A stretch of 24,424 nt of DNA, taken from IMG/VR virus record IMGVR_UViG_3300011113_000336, positions 1 through 24,424 of that record; one strand, given 5' to 3'. The notes under the pieces were generated by a model. The model was not told where the DNA came from. It searched no databases and worked only from the letters and a program-made list of their open reading frames with translations. Below are positions 21,693 to 24,424 of the stretch, in pieces. Both the position numbers and the translations under genes were made by a program. Position 1 is the first letter of the stretch; each line of letters opens with the position of its first letter. Source of the stretch: a virus.

Positions 21693-22934
21693 ATGAGCAA
21701 CAAATCAATTTTAGAACAAGCGTTACTTCAAGTACAGACACTTGAAGAAGCAGTAAAAGCGAACGCAAAAGGTATACTGGCTTCTACAATGAAACAGGAA
21801 CTGAACGATTTGCTAAAAGAATCATTGGAAGAAGAGAAAGAGGTTGACGAACAACCCGATTCTGAAGAGGATACAGATGATGTACCGGTAAAAACTGGCG
21901 ATGAAGAAAATCCAGATAATGAAAATGATGAACCATCAAAAGATATCGATTCATTAGATACCGATGATGACATGGCTCCAACTATGGACGACATGGACAC
22001 CGATGATGACATGGCTCCAACTATGGACGACATGGACACCGATGGTGACATGACCCCAACTATGGACGGCATGGACACCGATGATGATGTATTAGATATG
22101 ACCGGTGCGGATGAAGACGAAATTTTAAAAGTTTTCAAAGCAATGGGTCCTAATGATGGTGTAATTGTCAAAAAAGATGATAATCATATTGAGTTATCTG
22201 ACGGTGATGATGAGTATATCATTCAATTAGATGAAGACGAAATGATGTCTGATGAAATGCCGGTCGATGAAGACGAAATGATGTCTGATGAAATGCCGGT
22301 CGATGAAGACGAAATGATGTCTGATGAAATGCCGGTCGATGAAGACGAAATGATGTCTGATGAAACTGTTTACGAAATTGAACTTGATGACGTAGATGAG
22401 GGTGATATGTCACCTGAAGACGCAATGGAGGGAGATGTAGAACCAGTTGAGGGTGATGTCGATGAATCCGCTCGTACAATGGGTTATGGTTACCATGGGG
22501 GTTTAAAATCAAAAAACGTGTACAAAGCAGGTAACAAAAGAGACGAAATTAACGAAGAAGTTAGTAAACTGAAAAAACAAAACGATGAATATAAAAAGGC
22601 ATTAGTCTTATTCAAAGATAAGTTAAATGAAGTTGCTGTCTTTAACGCCAATTTGGCTTATGCTACTCGTTTATTTACCGAGCATTCAACAACAAAACAA
22701 GAAAAATTAAATATCTTAAAAAGATTCGATTCAATCTCAACCTTGAAAGAGTCTAAGAACTTATATAGTTCAATAAAAACCGAGTTGGAAACAAAAAAAC
22801 CAGTGACTGAATCGGTGGTTGAAAAAATAAATCACGCACCAACATCTTCTTCTACGAATGTATTGTCCGAGTCTAAGGCTTATGAAAATCCACAATTCAA
22901 AAGAATGAAAGATTTGATGCAAAAATTAAAATAA
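21693..22934 (+). CDS. Prohead core/scaffold protein (gp22-like), highly acidic with repeats
   Basis: The product has 413 residues; T4 gp22 has 269. The N-terminal ~50 residues are helical. Residues ~55-270 are extremely acidic and hold two repeat arrays: DTDDDMAPTMDDM units (~90-130) and DEDEMMSDEMPV units (~180-225). The C-terminal ~150 residues are helical and basic (EINEEVSKLKKQNDEYKKAL; NEVAVFNANLAYATRLFTEH; KQEKLNILKRFD), the part that resembles T4-like scaffold proteins. The gene order protease, this gene, major capsid matches T4 21-22-23. The acidic centre is consistent with a core protein later degraded by the gp21 protease. Assignment rests on position, composition and the C-terminal pattern. 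Confidence 0.82.
   Translation: MSNKSILEQALLQVQTLEEAVKANAKGILASTMKQELNDLLKESLEEEKEVDEQPDSEEDTDDVPVKTGDEENPDNENDEPSKDIDSLDTDDDMAPTMDDMDTDDDMAPTMDDMDTDGDMTPTMDGMDTDDDVLDMTGADEDEILKVFKAMGPNDGVIVKKDDNHIELSDGDDEYIIQLDEDEMMSDEMPVDEDEMMSDEMPVDEDEMMSDEMPVDEDEMMSDETVYEIELDDVDEGDMSPEDAMEGDVEPVEGDVDESARTMGYGYHGGLKSKNVYKAGNKRDEINEEVSKLKKQNDEYKKALVLFKDKLNEVAVFNANLAYATRLFTEHSTTKQEKLNILKRFDSISTLKESKNLYSSIKTELETKKPVTESVVEKINHAPTSSSTNVLSESKAYENPQFKRMKDLMQKLK
21960..22090 (+). repeat. 39-bp in-frame tandem repeat in the scaffold gene
   Basis: Three units start at 21960, 21999 and 22038, with a partial fourth at 22077. The first two are almost identical; the third has a few substitutions. Each encodes a 13-residue acidic unit. 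Confidence 0.9.
22230..22366 (+). repeat. 36-bp in-frame tandem repeat in the scaffold gene
   Basis: Three identical units start at 22230, 22266 and 22302, plus a partial fourth from 22338. Each encodes DEDEMMSDEMPV. Sequence identity at all codon positions points to recent duplication. Confidence 0.92.
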
Positions 22935-22967
22935 ACAATAAACTTAAAAAATAAAAAATCTAAAAAA

Positions 22968-24424
22968 ATGGGAGCATTATTAGAATCAGGTATGGTTGGT
23001 AACATTGGATTAAAACACCTCCGTGTTATCAAAGAAGATACCATTAAAAAATGGGATGAGTTAGGATTCCTTGAGGGTCTTGGCGGTCATCAAAAAGATA
23101 ATATCGCGCAGTTATATGAAAACCAAGCGTCATATTTGATAAACGAAGCAGCTGTTGCTGATGCATCAGGTTCATTTGAAACTGTTGTATTTCCAATCAT
23201 CAGACGTGTATTCTCCAAATTGTTGGCGAATGACATCGTATCTGTACAAGCAATGAACTTACCTATTGGTAAATTGTTCTACTTTGTACCTAAAATTCAA
23301 GAAAGAACCGCAAGTAACGGTCACTACCAACCTTACGGTTTCCCAAGTTCTTTGACTGACCCTAACACTGGTTACACAGGTAACAACTTGTACGACCGTT
23401 TCTACGAAGGTAGTGATGCAAACGACCAAGGTTTGTTTGACTATTCAAAAGGAACATTCAACACTGTTACTGGAAACGTAAATGAAATGGTAACATTCTC
23501 TAACGGTACTGCATCTACACAATCAGCAATTGCAACTGGTACTTCTGTAGGAAGTGTAATCTTGAAAGTTTCAGGTTTCACCGCAACTTATGACGGAGCT
23601 GGTAAACTTGCTGGTCCTAACGGTCACGTTATGGATACTGAAGAGTTCTTAGCATCATTGAACGTAGCGTGTGGCCAACTTAGTGGACACACTTCAGGTT
23701 CCGCGTCACTTCCTATCAACATCGTAACTCAAAAATACGGTAAAGGTATTGTTGAATACGGTACTAAGAGTTCTGGTAGAACTGGTAAATACAATAACAT
23801 CTGTGACCAAGACGGTGTTATCTACATCAACGTAGACCTTCAAGCTTATAGTTCAACAAGTGGTTACACAAATTACACAGTTGCTGGTTCAACATTGGCG
23901 GCAAGTGATTTTACTGTAACTTGGAGAGAGTACGACTCATTAGAATTTGAGGAAGAAATTGGTGAAGTATCTTTCGACCTTGAATCAGTAACGGTTTCTG
24001 TAACTGAAAGAAAGTTGAGAGCTAGTTGGTCTCCTGAATTAGCACAAGACGTAAGTGCATTCCACAACATCGATGCTGAAGCTGAATTGACGGCTTTATT
24101 GTCTGAGCAAATCGCAGCAGAAATCGACCGTGAAATTCTTCGTGACCTTCGTAAAGGTGCTGCTTGGACGGCTAAGTGGGACTATAACGAATGGAAATAC
24201 GGAGCAACAGGTGGAAACCCTTTCCAAGGTTACACCCAAAAAGACTGGAACCAAACATTGGTTACCAAGATTAACCAAATCTCGGCTCAAATCCACAAAA
24301 CTACCTTAAGAGGTGGGGCTAACTGGATTGTTGTATCTTCTGAAGTATCAGCAGTATTTGATGACTTGGAGTACTTCCACGTTTCAAACGCGGCTCCTGA
24401 GCAAGACCAATACAACATGGGTAT
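22968..24424 (+). CDS. Major capsid protein (gp23-like), 3' partial
   Basis: The gene runs off the window after 485 codons (T4 gp23 has 521). It forms the hexameric shell of the head. Family signatures: VVFPIIRRVFSKLLANDIVS (~72-91) with VQAMNLPIGKLFYF, and LRASWSPELAQDVSAFHNID followed by AEAELTALLSEQIAAEIDRE and ILRDLRKGA, the best-conserved T4-type block. The sequence LINE-AAVADASG gives an (I/L)-x-E prohead protease site after residue 60; T4 gp23 is cut after residue 65. The start is ATG 22968 in an A-rich leader (CTAAAAAAATG), with no Shine-Dalgarno site. Codons shift clearly to C-ending forms (AAC, TTC, GAC, TAC, ATC) compared with the neighbours, as expected for the most abundant virion protein. 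Confidence 0.95.
   Translation, partial: MGALLESGMVGNIGLKHLRVIKEDTIKKWDELGFLEGLGGHQKDNIAQLYENQASYLINEAAVADASGSFETVVFPIIRRVFSKLLANDIVSVQAMNLPIGKLFYFVPKIQERTASNGHYQPYGFPSSLTDPNTGYTGNNLYDRFYEGSDANDQGLFDYSKGTFNTVTGNVNEMVTFSNGTASTQSAIATGTSVGSVILKVSGFTATYDGAGKLAGPNGHVMDTEEFLASLNVACGQLSGHTSGSASLPINIVTQKYGKGIVEYGTKSSGRTGKYNNICDQDGVIYINVDLQAYSSTSGYTNYTVAGSTLAASDFTVTWREYDSLEFEEEIGEVSFDLESVTVSVTERKLRASWSPELAQDVSAFHNIDAEAELTALLSEQIAAEIDREILRDLRKGAAWTAKWDYNEWKYGATGGNPFQGYTQKDWNQTLVTKINQISAQIHKTTLRGGANWIVVSSEVSAVFDDLEYFHVSNAAPEQDQYNMG

Noticed and set aside
21728-22512. Minus-strand ORFs opposite the scaffold repeats
   Set aside because: They exist only because the repetitive plus-strand codons give stop-free complements; Ser/Val- and His/Pro-rich products look like shadows. 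The same applies to 12384-12635 and 2950-3267.

Overview
The window is part of the genome of a T4-like (myovirus-type) tailed phage that very probably infects a member of the Bacteroidota, most likely a flavobacterium. The phage call rests on a run of T4-type head genes: large terminase (gp17-like), portal (gp20-like), prohead protease (gp21-like), acidic core/scaffold (gp22-like) and the start of the major capsid protein (gp23-like). The host call rests on a type IX secretion (T9SS) sorting domain, Bacteroidota-style promoters (TTTG, 19-20 bases, TATATTTG), AT-rich DNA, and start codons preceded by A-rich sequence instead of Shine-Dalgarno sites.

Layout. (1) 1-5583, plus strand: six packed or overlapping genes, several for exported proteins: a cohesin-like protein with a T9SS C-terminal domain (5' end missing), two small membrane proteins, a CsgG-like outer-membrane channel, an exported protein with a low-complexity linker and a probable beta-barrel end, and an exported adhesin with a C-type lectin, an Ig-like and a dockerin-like domain. 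(2) 5577-10065, minus strand: an unknown small gene, a three-gene RNA-repair operon (5' polynucleotide kinase, T4 Rnl1-like ligase, cyclic-phosphate-processing receiver protein cREC), and a ClpC-like unfoldase without the usual N-domain. (3) 10217-12018, plus strand: an Hsp20 chaperone divergent from clpC, a terminator, then a tight SLOG (YspA/DUF2493), KTSC and nucleotidyltransferase cluster. (4) 12092-24424, plus strand: the head and packaging cassette, including several unrecognised structural-type proteins with amino-acid repeats. A ribosomal protein bS21 gene lies on the opposite strand between the portal and protease genes.

How the parts may work together. Region 1 looks like a surface-display or envelope-remodelling set: cohesin and dockerin domains are known binding partners, the T9SS domain would send a protein to the host surface, and CsgG would add an outer-membrane pore. 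Region 2 looks like host-takeover and counter-defence functions under host-type promoters: tRNA/RNA repair and a Clp unfoldase that keeps a ClpP-docking-like LGF loop. Region 4 assembles the head. A recurrent TATTTAT(T/A)(A/T) element before cassette-leading plus-strand genes, twice directly after a terminator, is a candidate late promoter. bS21 may modify host ribosomes. No tRNA, CRISPR, integrase, transposon or reverse transcriptase was seen. No gene-free stretch exceeds 300 bases.
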